64,000 nt of DNA from contig MNCI01028947.1 of NCBI GenBank assembly GCA_015680685.1, forward strand, positions 275,962-339,961, written 5' to 3'. Below, one piece after another: positions 46,862-56,741 of the stretch. Under the pieces are notes generated by a model. That model worked only from the letters and a program-made list of their open reading frames with translations. It made no database searches and was not told the DNA's origin. The DNA is from Gnetum montanum (lineage: Eukaryota > Streptophyta > Gnetopsida > Gnetales > Gnetaceae). The position numbers were made by a program, and so were the translations under genes. How positions within the stretch are numbered: position 1 is the first letter of the stretch; each line of letters begins with the position of its first letter.

Positions 46862-46916
46862 ATTTAACTTTAAATTTATATATTTATATATATATATAAT
46901 TTTTTTAAAAAAAACT
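46862..46916. repeat. AT-rich low-complexity tract
   Basis: Runs of TATATATATA and T7/A8 mark the edge between the decayed repeats on the left and the GC-richer island on the right. Confidence 0.8.
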
Positions 46917-47090
46917 TATGCCCGTGGAGGCGACATACCAGCAACTGCCACGCATCGACACTACATGTGGATGCCAAACTTTAGTGTCATGCTATGCACA
47001 AACAACCCTCCTCCTATCTTTAAAAAATCATTTTTTCCATATGTATGTATAGCATGGAAAGACATCGCGAGTGTTGAATTGCAGTCATAC

Positions 47091-47575
47091 CTACGACACC
47101 AGCACTCCACTTCACTTCTCCGTGGAGCACTGCACCAAACCCACTTGAGAGACGGTGCCGGCCAAGAGACGCATGCACCACTTGAGCATGGCTGCTGCTG
47201 CTGCTCCTCCTCCTCTTCCATGTATCCTAACGCCTTCAACTGCAAATTCATACTCAACAGTCAACAAAATCAGAATTGCTGCTACTCAATGTATTTCAGA
47301 AGAAACTGGATTGCACCTGACCACCGAACATGGCAGTGGCCTTATACCGCCTCATCGGATCCACCGCCTCCACTGCGCTTCCGGCGGCCTGCGGTTCGTA
47401 TGTGTAGATGAAACTGGAGATTGAGGGGATTGCGACGGCCTTGAGAATTGTGGATTCCAGTGCCTTGTATGATAGCCATGGGAATTCTACCGTCAAACTC
47501 AGCCTGTTCATGGCCACTCTGTCCTTCACCGGATCCGGAGACTCCAGAAAGGCCATTCTCCTCTTCCGTAGAGCC
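47091..47575 (-). pseudogene. Two exons of an unrecognised plant gene (fragment)
   Basis: On the minus strand, an acceptor CTGCAG at 47576-47581 is followed by an 86-codon exon (47317-47575) with RALRKRRMAFLESPDPVKD, LTVEFPWLSYKALESTILKA and DPMRRYKATAMFGGQ. A GT...AG intron (47240-47316, 77 bp, CAG/GTGCAA ... TTTGCAG/TTG) leads in frame to a second exon (47091-47239: LKALGYMEEEEEQQQQPCSS, then Trp/Cys-rich), which ends at a consensus donor TAG/GTATGA. The base composition and CpG content differ sharply from the repeats around it. The flanking coding exons are missing or were displaced, so it may be a gene remnant. The family was not recognised; a distant likeness to the DUF2236 (MpaB-type oxygenase) fold is only a guess. 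Confidence 0.5.
47195..47222. repeat. Trinucleotide repeat coding Glu5-Gln4
   Basis: On the minus strand (GAG)n(CAG)n encodes E5Q4 in the second exon; on the plus strand it reads GCTGCTGCTGCTGCTCCTCCTCC. Confidence 0.85.
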
Positions 47576-47599
47576 CTGCAGATGCATATCCATAGAATT

Positions 47600-48540
47600 A
47601 CTGTACTACTACAACCAGCCACAGCGTCGCTATTATGATTTATGTCTGTAACTGGTGTTGCTGTTGCTCTCTCATGTAGCCTGATTGAAAAAAGGAGTCC
47701 ACTGTGTTGAAAATTTGGACACTACATGGCATGCTTATCTAGAAAATTGGACCACCTTACCTTGGGGATTGAGATGCTTGGATTATTCTCATCTATAGCA
47801 TGTACTGGATTATTCACACCTTACCATGAAAATAAGCACGACAAACTGCACTGGAGTGTTAATTACGAATTGTGTCTTAACCATGGCGATTGATGCTAAT
47901 CCGTCCATGGCATCTACGTTTCTTACCATGAAAAGAATCTTTGGCCTAGTACTCCAACCCCTAACAACAAAACAAACCATTCATGACCTCGACATCATTT
48001 AGTATATAAATGATTAGTTAATTTTTTAAATAAATTAATTTTATTCTCAAATAACAAGGCCAAGCAAAGGGTGCACTGCAACAGGGCAAGTGTGAAAATG
48101 CCAAACTGGTGATCTCCTATTTTGGAAACACTGCTTTGCATTTGATAATTGTCTTACTCAAGCATGCGGATTGGCAATAATTCGTGCATGGCATCTAGTT
48201 GATAAATGTTTTTAATTGATCTTTATAAAATAATTTGCTAATCGAGTTATCATATACCAAGGACGCTGCACTTGGGTAACGTCTCGAAATGGGAAAACTG
48301 TGGTCACCAAGGTTGGATATCTATGTCCTTTTAATAATTTTAATTTTGCTACGGACCAGAAAGAGATGTTCGATGACATGAACGACATTTTTATTTATGG
48401 GCCCCAGTTTCACAGAGTTGGAAGAGTACGTCAACGTAAAGCTCATTCTGCGCCGTTTGAATCGCGGGGAGAGATTTTAAATTTCGGAGAGAGAAATACA
48501 TTGGATAGGGAAGCCAATAAATTACACTAGCAACATTAGC
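47600..48540. other. CpG-richer single-copy-like island
   Basis: No convincing gene. The frame at 48300-48530 (plus) lacks known motifs. The stretch 48380-48500 has many CpG sites (for example GTACGTCAACG, GCGCCGTTTGAATCGCGG), whereas CpG is rare in the retrotransposons. It is probably host DNA upstream of the gene fragment, spared from heavy methylation. Confidence 0.5.
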
Positions 48541-48559
48541 CTTATCATGATTTTTGGTT

Positions 48560-49447
48560 TTTTAAATTTCATGGCATACGAAATGGTATGGAAACAACCT
48601 TAACATGATTGGCTACTTGTTGGGCTTCCTTATGTCATGGTGGTTGGCTATACTAGTGGGTGACGATGCAAGTAGTTGGGATTACAAAGTGTATCACATT
48701 GGCATCGACAATTTCCCAACAATCACCCCCTTAATGTAAACATGAAAAACAAAGAAAGGTGTACCCCTCAACCTTATCCCTTTGATGTGTGCACTATTCC
48801 AATAGTCTTAGAGAATAGTTAGTGAATGCCCACAGTGTGTGGATCTGAGTCAGTTGTACCTTGTCTTATTTGAGTGGCAATGTACCTGGACACATTCCAT
48901 GAATGACAAAAAGATCGAGATTGATTCTTATTCATTGTAGTACTTTGACTTAGGTTAGATGTACTTTCCATGCAATTTACTTTTTATGCACTTAATATTT
49001 ATGTTTCCATGCATATTAATAAATTGATGGAATGAGTGTGACTAGTTTCGAGCATAAACACGTATTCACTTGGTACCCTTAGCAATGTTATTACTTGGTT
49101 CAACTAGTAGCATAGTGCTTGGTAATCTTAGTAGTGGATACTCACGGATGTGTATGGTAAGTTGGGAATGGATACTCATCGCCTGTAGGCTAGTTTAGAC
49201 AGTACTTTCCATTGTTGATTAGTTTAAATAATTGATTTCTTTATTATCATTAGGAGTAGCATAAGGATGAAACAACATTGAGAATCATATGCCTCACTCT
49301 GGACTAAACCATTAGTGAAAAAGCTACCACTGGTCTAAGTGGGAAGACAACAAACTATGATCAAGGCATAACGATCTAGATACAACTGGTCCCATCCATG
49401 AAATTTGACCAGATCATGCGTGAATGCTTATGATTTGTATGGTTGGA
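48560..49447 (+). repeat. 5' LTR of element F, left part
   Basis: It is alignable with the E LTRs: 'gtgtgtggatct' at 48837 corresponds to 'gtgtatggatct' at 49709; the phrase 'cataaacacgtattcacttggta' at 49052 and 'aaatttgaccagatcatgcgtgaatgctt' near 49400 correspond to the R/U5 part. It stops in the middle of the LTR end (..ATGGTTGGA) where element E is inserted. The outer (left) edge is uncertain, between 48540 and 48760. Confidence 0.65.
49443..49447. repeat. Target site duplication TTGGA (left) of element E
   Basis: TTGGA before the LTR start at 49448 matches TTGGG at 62706-62710 after the other LTR, with one G/A difference. The F LTR sequence is continuous across the two sites. Confidence 0.75.
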
Positions 49448-50411
49448 TGATGAGCGTTAAAGTGTTGCATCGACGAGCCCCCATCAACGCAGCCCCATCA
49501 ACATGATGTTACTCTATTGACAGAGCCATGTCAACGTAGCATTTGCTGGGTCTATGGGGCCCCATCGACATAGCCCAATAATAAAAACTATAATACAAGC
49601 TCACAATCATGTTTACGAGAGTCAAGTGATAATTGTTGTAGACCTCTTATAGTTTTTCCATTCGAGAGTTAGAATATTCTTTGGGTGCCTACAACAGGAG
49701 TTAGAAAGTGTATGGATCTTTATTCAAGCATTATTGTACCTAAACCACACCAGTGTGAACAACAATAAAGATGAGCCTTTTAATCAAACCTTGCAGCACT
49801 TAAAATAGATTAACGATTTATTTATGTATTTATTGTTTTCATTAATTATGAAATTAATTAAGCTAATTTAAGCTAAATTAGACTTCAAGTAATTAGTTAA
49901 TTAATTAAGCTAATTTAAGTTAAATTAGACTTCAAGTGATTAGTTAAGTAATTAAGCTAAATATATTAAACACATAAGTATGATCACTTCGATTATAAAC
50001 ACATTTTCACTTGGTAACCCTAGTAGCATTATTGCTTGGTAATCCTAGCAGTGGGTACATGGGTTTAGGATGTGTATAGAAAGTGGGACTAGATGCTTAT
50101 GTTAGGACTAGTTAGAGATTAGTTAGGTAGTTAAATTAAATTAGTTATTAAATTACTTCATCTCTCTACTTTAAGCACTAAGGAATATAAAACATAAAAT
50201 AATAAAAATCATATGCCTCAATTATAGTTAACCATACCTTTGTACAACACAAGTGTAATTGAGAAGATAATGAATGACTGTTAGGGTAAGGTTTACCTCC
50301 TAGAAGACTAGTGTATCGAAAAACATAGAGTTCGTAGAATTCGACTAGATTGCATGTGAACACTTCATGACTTGTATGGTTGGGCATAGTGGTATCCTTC
50401 ATTGCTCATCA
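49448..50411 (+). repeat. 5' LTR of element E
   Basis: 964 bp, starting TGATGAGCG and ending CTCATCA. U3 (49460-49570) is full of 'catcaacg..gcccc' repeats. A decayed TATA box (CTATAATAC) is at 49588-49596, and AATAAA in the conserved context CAATAAAGATGAGCC at 49764-49769. Confidence 0.9.
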
Positions 50412-50412
50412 T

Positions 50413-50429
50413 TGGCATTGTTGTTGGGG
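50413..50429 (+). other. Primer binding site, tRNA-Asp type (element E)
   Basis: TGGCATTGTTGTTGGGG, one base after the LTR. It differs from the tRNA-Asp complement TGGCGCCGTTGCCGGGG only by transitions. Confidence 0.75.
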
Positions 50430-50575
50430 GCTCTTTTTTTCTTTTTTTAAATGTGCACTATCTAGGATTAGTGAATATCATTAACATCATTGGAAAACCC
50501 TAAGGTCAACATCATTCTCATAATAAATATAATCACATAAGCATAATGATATATATATATATTTTTTTTTGCAAA

Positions 50576-52400
50576 ATGTCTTCCTCTCACAAGCATGATG
50601 AAGCTAAACCATTAGTCCCACAAGAATGCAAGGTGCTGTATACTCATCTAGATGAGTATGTGCCTGACTTCACCTTCATCCTACATTAGGATGAACAATT
50701 GTGATGGTGTGATATGGAAGGCAACATTGTAATTCCTCTCGATTGATCTATGCCCATGATGCTACTTCAAACTCTTAAGAAGTTGGGCATCCAAGATCTT
50801 TAAGAGGAGTATGTTGTGCATGATTACAACTATTGGGACTACCATCCCACTAACACACAATGTAGGAGAGATTGACACCAGGAGAAGCACCATGAGTTTG
50901 TGAAGGGAAAATGATTTACAATTCCTTGTTCCTAATGAACTATGATGACAATGAGGATCCTCTCTCTAAGAGCTCTCAACATGAAAATTCGCCATCCCTT
51001 GTTACTAGTGATGGGGGTGTGGCCCAAAATCTACATTCTGCTATCAACAAACAAGGTCAAGGTAAAGATGGTAGTTAAGGCAAGGGCTCAAACAAGCATT
51101 AAGATGATAAGAAAACTGACGAACATGGCTATGATAACTAAAGAGAAGTTGGCAGATACCATGGTGGTCGTAGTCCTCCTCCCTCTTTTCCCTCTTCATC
51201 TACATCTTCTTCTTCCTCTTCTTGCTCTAACAAACATAACTGAAAGAACAACCATGATGGAGGAGAACAATAAGACAATAATGATGATCAGCGAGCCCAT
51301 AATGAATGAAGGGGTAATAGAGGATATCATTGGTGACAATGAAATAATGATGATGATGAGCCTTTGCTAGAAACATGAAGCATGCTAAATATTGCAGAGG
51401 CTGTAAAAATTCCAACCATGAATGTGAAAGACAATTGGATCAGATAACTTGATATGAACAATATTCCCAGATTTGAGGGAGGATATAATTCTAATCCATA
51501 GACACCTCTTCAAGCTTTTTATGATGCTTGTGCCTTACAAAATATTGAGAACAATTGGCAAAAATTAAAGCTATTTTTAAGGACACTTATAAAAGAAGCA
51601 GAAAGTTGGTACCAATCCTTGGAGCTAGAATCTATCCATAGGAGAAGTACAATGCTTGAGTTATTCAACAATAAGTATCAAATGTACTCTAGAGTATCTA
51701 ATCTAAGAAGGAAAATCCAAGGATGGAAGTAATAAAACCATGAACCCTTGGATGCCGCCATGGGTAGATACTATTCTCTCATACACTGATGCCCTGGTGA
51801 TGGTTCTTCTCAGTGGGAATAACTTCCCCATATAATAGATGGACTTAGATAAAAAACAAGGAGAACTCTTGGGGTCTATGCCCAAGGGAAACTATTAGAA
51901 CTCAAAGCTCATAAAACTCAAAGGCTAATTGAGCTAGTAGCAAAAGAGGAAGGAGAGTTGAGAAAATGTAAAAGTATAGAGGAATACAATAGGGATTCCT
52001 CCATCAAGAATAGGGAAGTTTGATTTTGTAACAATGAGGAGGAATCACCAATTAATTAGGTGGTAAATAGAAAGACCTTGCTGATCCAAAAAATTATGTT
52101 TGAAATTTTAGCTAAGATGGATAGAATGTGGGATTTGTTACATGTAAAATTCCAAATTGCTTTCAAACTCACTGAAGAATCAATAGAGCATAGTAATGAT
52201 CACAATTGCAAGAGGTGAAAAGAAGCTGAACGTGCCTGCTAAAGGAATAATGGAAAAATTGTTGTAGTAGATGAAGTTGTAAAAACTCAGTCAGATGATG
52301 ATGGTGGGTGTGACATCTACCAATATGAACATCCTAAGGGATGTTGTCCCATTATGACATACTTATAGGAATCTACGGTGTATGCTCTAAATCCATGACT
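50576..52400 (+). pseudogene. Gag (element E)
   Basis: The ATG at 50576 opens MSSSHKHDEAKPLVPQECKV, collinear with element B's Gag start. An N-terminal part of ~265 codons (to about 51370), which A and F seem to lack, ends in a Lys/His/Ser/Asp-rich stretch. The capsid-type core follows: LDMNNIPRFEGGY, LQAFYDACALQNIENNW, LFLRTLIKEAESWYQSLE and LELFNNKYQMYSRVSNLRRK, then a helical part ending ELVAKEEGELRKCKSIEEYN (near 51990). The nucleocapsid-like motif CDIYQYEHPKGCCP is at 52309-52350. About fifteen stops or frameshifts occur. Confidence 0.78.
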
Positions 52401-53000
52401 AGCAAGAAGGAAAGCACCTAGAAGGTTGCCTTATCCTCAAAGAAAGCACATGCAATTTCATTAATAGCAGCAATATTATCCAAGTGGAGAATCATCGTAA
52501 TCGTATGAGCAGTACCAATAGTGGCACCAACCACAATCATGGGAGATGCCACCATCAAGGCAACAATACCCTCATAGGAAACTAGATCCATATGGGTATT
52601 ACATTTAGCAACCATTGTCTCCATATGAGTCTTCCAGTCATGCTTCTCCCTTCCAACATTACTACTACCCTCTTGAATACTATAGATCTCATTCTCCACA
52701 TTATAGGAGGGATGTTACATTTCATCCTTATTCTCCTCCTATCCCTGCACTTGTTCATCTATCCTCAATGTAACCCTTAATGTAACTTCCACCTACTCCA
52801 TCCATGCAAGGCTAACTTCTAGCTCAGTTGTAGTAATGTAATGCTACCAAGGTCATTAATCTACAATTGATTCATCAATTGATGGGTTTGAAACCTTGTG
52901 CTCGCAAAAGACCATTTTTTCGACCCAACAAGCCTACTAAGCCCTCATAGACTTAGGTGGCTGATCACCTTGCTCTTGCTTCATCCTCTACAAATCATTC
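52400..53000 (+). pseudogene. Pro/Tyr/Gln-rich Gag tail to protease (element E)
   Basis: The reading frame after the zinc-like motif gives a low-complexity Pro/Tyr/Gln/Ser-rich linker (for example the region 52430-52800), as in element A (2500-2900) and B (37100-37500). It probably encodes a flexible segment between nucleocapsid and protease. Several frameshifts make the exact path uncertain. Confidence 0.5.
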
Positions 53001-53580
53001 CATCAGGTCCCCTTCAAATTAAATGTCATCCAAAATCCATATTGTTATGTTTATCCATTCTATATTTAATTGGATTTAGGCTAGCAACCTTCCCAAGAAA
53101 TTAGCTAATCCTAGAAGCCCTCTTATCTATCTACAGATTGTTGGAAATGAACAATGTAATGCTCTTCTTGATTTAGGTTTTAGTGTGAGCTTAATTTCTC
53201 ATGAGATGTATACTACTTGGAACCTACCGCATCTCAATAAGAGCAATATCAAATTAGAATTGATAGACTAGTCCATCAATGTTCCATTGGGATTGGTCAA
53301 AGACATTGTAACCACTGTTTGTGAATGGTCCTATCAATTTTCTAATAGTTAAGGTTAAAAACTACTAGGGAGATTCCCCAATCAGTATGGGAAGGGCATG
53401 ATTAAGAACTATCGATAGAAGAATGGGCATCAGAGATCTTTCACTGGAGATATCAAAAGAAAATGCATTAAGAAATATCAAGAAGAGATGAGTTCCATGC
53501 ATCACGTATAACAATTTAGGGTGCAATTGCATGCAAAAGCTTTGGTTTGTGAAATAAGCATCTATCTCTACATGCAAGAA
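53000..53580 (+). pseudogene. Aspartic protease (element E)
   Basis: IQIVGNEQCNALLDLGFSVSLISHEMY carries the active-site loop D-L-G at 53170-53178, here intact. It is followed by the conserved strand around 53360-53410 (GDSPISMGRAWLRTIDR) and the end phrase GIRDLSLEISKENAL. Its arrangement and spacing match proteases at 36420-37000 and 1815-2422. A frameshift near 53350 separates the two halves. Confidence 0.75.
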
Positions 53581-53759
53581 AAGTGCACATGAAGTAGATA
53601 TTCAAAGGTGTCTATATGTAGTAGCCAAAAAATAGGAGGGTACCTAATAGCTGATCAATTATTCTGCTAGTAGTACAGTGTGCATGGAACCTACTAAGAG
53701 CCTGAAATGCACCTATGTCATAGGCATGGATGCACTAGAGCAAGTTAATCACCAACCCT

Positions 53760-55330
53760 CTTATGATGAAAGCACTGATACCAATTGGGAAGAGTTGGAG
53801 ATCCCTAATAATTTTAAATAGGAGCCATTAGAGTTGAAAACTTTACCTGCCAGCCTAGAATATGCTTTCTTGAAAAATGGCAAGTTAGTCATACTCAATG
53901 CCAAACTTGCTCTTGAACAGAAAGCAAAACTATTGAAAGTGGTCAAAAAATGGATGATAGCCTTTGCCTAGTCATATCCTAAACTCATTGGAATTGAGCC
54001 ATGGATATGCTAGCATCACATTTACACTGATCTGTCCATGAAGCTAAGAAGGCAACGATAATAGTTGTTGAATCCAAAATTAAAATAAATTGTCAAGGAG
54101 AAAATTGAGAAACTCCTGTAGGCAGGGGTCATCTACCCCACTATAGATAGCGATTGGGTTAGTCCACTTGTTATAGTGCCAAAGAGAGATAGAAAATGAT
54201 GGGTTTGCATTAACTTCAGGTTGTTAAACATGGTAACATTTAAAGATCATTTTCCATTGCTATTCGTTGATCAGGTGTTGGACACCATTTCTAGGCATTG
54301 CTATTATAGTTTTTTGGATGGTTATAGTGGCTATAACCAAATCTAGATTGTAGTAGAAGATCAAGCTAAAACAACATTCACAAGTCCCTAGGGGACCTTT
54401 GCATATCGCAAGATGCCTTTTGGTTTGTGTAATGCTCCTACCACTTTCTAACACTGGGTCTTAAGTATCTTTTAGTAGCAAATAGGTAGTGTAGTAGAAT
54501 TCTTGATGGATGACTTCTCCATTTATGGTACTACATTCAAGCAAGTGTTGGACCTCCTTGAGCAAGTACTAAAAATATATGTGGAGATAAATCTACAGCT
54601 TAATTGGTAAAAAAGTCATCTCATGGTCCAAGAGGGCATTGTATTGAAGCACCTAATTTCATAGGAAGGGATTAAGGTAGACCTCAAAAAGATAAGGGTC
54701 ATCTAAGGAATCACCCATCAACTAGAGACTATCAAAGATGTTTGGTCATTCCCTAGACACATTGGTTACTACCGATGATTCATAGAGAATTTCTCTATAA
54801 TTGTCAAGTCATTTGTTAGCTAACAAAGAAAGATGCTTCCTTCATTTGGACCAAAGAATGCAAAAAGGCATGCTAAAGCCTTAAATAGAAGCTTGTAGAG
54901 GATCCAATTCTATGAGCACATAACTAGTATAGATCATTCTATATCATGATAAATGCATCTAACTATGCCTTGGGAGTCATACTTACATAGTTGGATGATA
55001 AGAAACATCCATTTATATTCACTACATAAGTGGAAGCATTGTGGATGCATAATTGAATTACGCCACCACTAAAAAAGAACCGATGATAGTGGTGTATGCT
55101 CTAGAAAAGTTTAGAAACTATGTGCTTGGATATAAAGTATTTGTGCACACTGATCATAGTGCCATTCACTTCCTCATGGACAAGCCAATGGTGAGCCATT
55201 GTATCATAAAGTGGTTGGTGATATTGTAGGAATTTGATCTTACAATGGTAGATTGAAAGTGGACTGAGAATGTGGTTGATGATTACTTGTCTCTATTGTG
55301 ATGGGATAACAAAGAGGAGAAAAGCTCATT
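53760..55330 (+). pseudogene. Reverse transcriptase and RNase H (element E)
   Basis: The linker (53790-54060) contains LEYAFLKNGKLVILNAKLA. RT motifs follow: VIYPTIDSDWVSPLVIVPKR, WVCINFRLLN, DHFPLLFVDQVLDTI, SFLDGYSGYNQI, TTFTSP.GTFAYRKMPFGL and the catalytic box LMDDFSIYG, with the Asp pair intact at 54506-54514. After a frameshift near 54820, RNase H runs from ASNYALGVIL (54955) to KFRNYVLGYKVFVHTDHSA and VVDDYLSLL near 55300. About twelve in-frame stops interrupt the domain. The M-D-D-F-S form of the box supports the Athila lineage. Confidence 0.85.
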
Positions 55331-55499
55331 ATCTAATCTATTTCCTGATGAACTTCTCTTTTTTTTTTGAAATAAATGAACAAATGCCCATAGAACCAGA
55401 ATGGTACAATGGCATCCTCACTTATCTTCTCACTTAGGATATTCCATAAGATCTAGATTATAGAAAAAAAACAATAGTTTCTTCATCAGGCTAAGCGCT

Positions 55500-56653
55500 T
55501 CATGGAAATCAATGGACACCTTTTCAAGATGTGTGCTAATGACCTAGTTCCCTAGTGTGTACTTGATGCAAATCAATTGTGCATTCTCCAAGATGCTCAT
55601 GAACACCCTTATGGAGGCCACTATGTTGGGAGATGCATGATCATAAAAAATCCTGATGGTAGGATACTATTGGCCCACAAACTACAAGGACACCCACCAA
55701 TCTATTTGATCTTGTGAGTGTTATCAACAAGATGTTAGGATGATTGCATGAATGGAGGATCCTCAATAGTAGATTCAACCACTGAAACCCTTTAACATAT
55801 GGGACATAGATTTCATAGGTTCCATCACATCCATGTCTAATGGGAAGGCATATATAATCATTTCCATTGACTACTATACCAAATGGGTAGAAGTAACAAC
55901 TATCACCGATTGTTCATCATTCACTGCTACTCGATTTATACAACAAAATGTTGTGAATAGGCTTGGGATGCCATGTGCACTGATTTTTGACAATGAAAGC
56001 CACTTTACAGGTGCCACATTTTGAAAACTTGTGCAACACTTGGGAGTTGAACATAAATTAACAACACCTATCACCCCCAGGGCAATGGTCAAGTAGAGGT
56101 AACGAACAGGGAGAATACAAAGATTATAACAAGAACTATTAGCAAATATAGGAGAGAATGGAGCATACAACTCAATGATGCCCTTTGGGCCTATTGCTCA
56201 ACATGGAAACTCCTTATTGGCTACTCTTCCTATGGGTTGATGTATTTCAAACTTCTAATACTTCCAATCCAATCAGAGCTTTATACACTCTCAAATTTCC
56301 ATGACCTAGATCTTGACCTAAGTCTAGCACAAAAAGAAAGACTGATCAACCTAAATGTGTTAGACAAAAATCAATTAGTAGCCCTATCCTTGAATGAAGT
56401 GCATAAGGCATTTAACAAATAATGACATGACCTTAGAATACAAAAAGTAAAATTTCAACCAAGAGATAAGGTTCTTTACTAGAATCCCATACACAGACCT
56501 CAAAACACTAGATTTCAAACATTGTGGAAAGGGCCTTATATAATCGATGAAACCTTTTCTTCTAGGCTCATGATCATATGAAAACCTGAGAGCCAAAATA
56601 AAAAGTAGTTGGTCAACATTGAGCAGGTAAAGCCTTTCCACACACCAAAGTAA
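55500..56653 (+). pseudogene. Integrase with intact catalytic triad (element E)
   Basis: The zinc region is near 55590-55740 (AHEHPYGGHYVGRCM, then HQSI.SCECYQQ). In the core the three catalytic acids are all still coded: Asp at 55809-55811 (WDIDFIG), Asp at 55989-55991 (LIFDNESHF) and Glu at 56096-56098 (GQVEVTNRE). A one-base-type frameshift around 56050-56075 separates the second and third. The C-terminal part is open from 56237 to 56422 and carries the G-P-Y module (LWKGPYIID, 56523-56550) and the end VKPFHTPK with a TAA stop at 56651-56653. It would need several repairs to be functional. Confidence 0.85.
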
Positions 56654-56724
56654 GCTAGTGCAACAAATACCTTAATGGATGGACAACCATGCTCAATTTT
56701 TTTGATCTCCTCCTACCAACTTAG

Positions 56725-56741
56725 TTGTGGGGGAGATGGCC
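56725..56741 (+). other. Internal purine-rich tract after integrase (element E)
   Basis: TTGTGGGGGAGATGGCC lies 70 bp past the integrase stop. The counterpart in B is at 33303-33325. It resembles a polypurine tract, but the 3' LTR is 5 kb further on. Confidence 0.55.

Noticed and set aside
46965-47411. 148-codon plus-strand ORF in the GC-rich island
   Set aside because: The minus strand has better support: two exons in frame with consensus splice sites. The plus frame is open because of the GC-rich composition.
48300-48530. 76-codon plus-strand ORF in the CpG-rich stretch
   Set aside because: No splice sites, neighbours or motifs support it; kept only as part of the island description.
49000-50411. 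Tandem LTRs from unequal recombination between elements
   Set aside because: The left LTR piece is continuous with 62711-62735 and flanked by a 5-bp duplication, so insertion of E into F explains it better.
50942-51370. 142-codon plus-strand ORF (Met/Leu/Ile-rich) as a separate gene
   Set aside because: It is a shifted frame over the Lys/His/Asp-rich head of Gag in element E.
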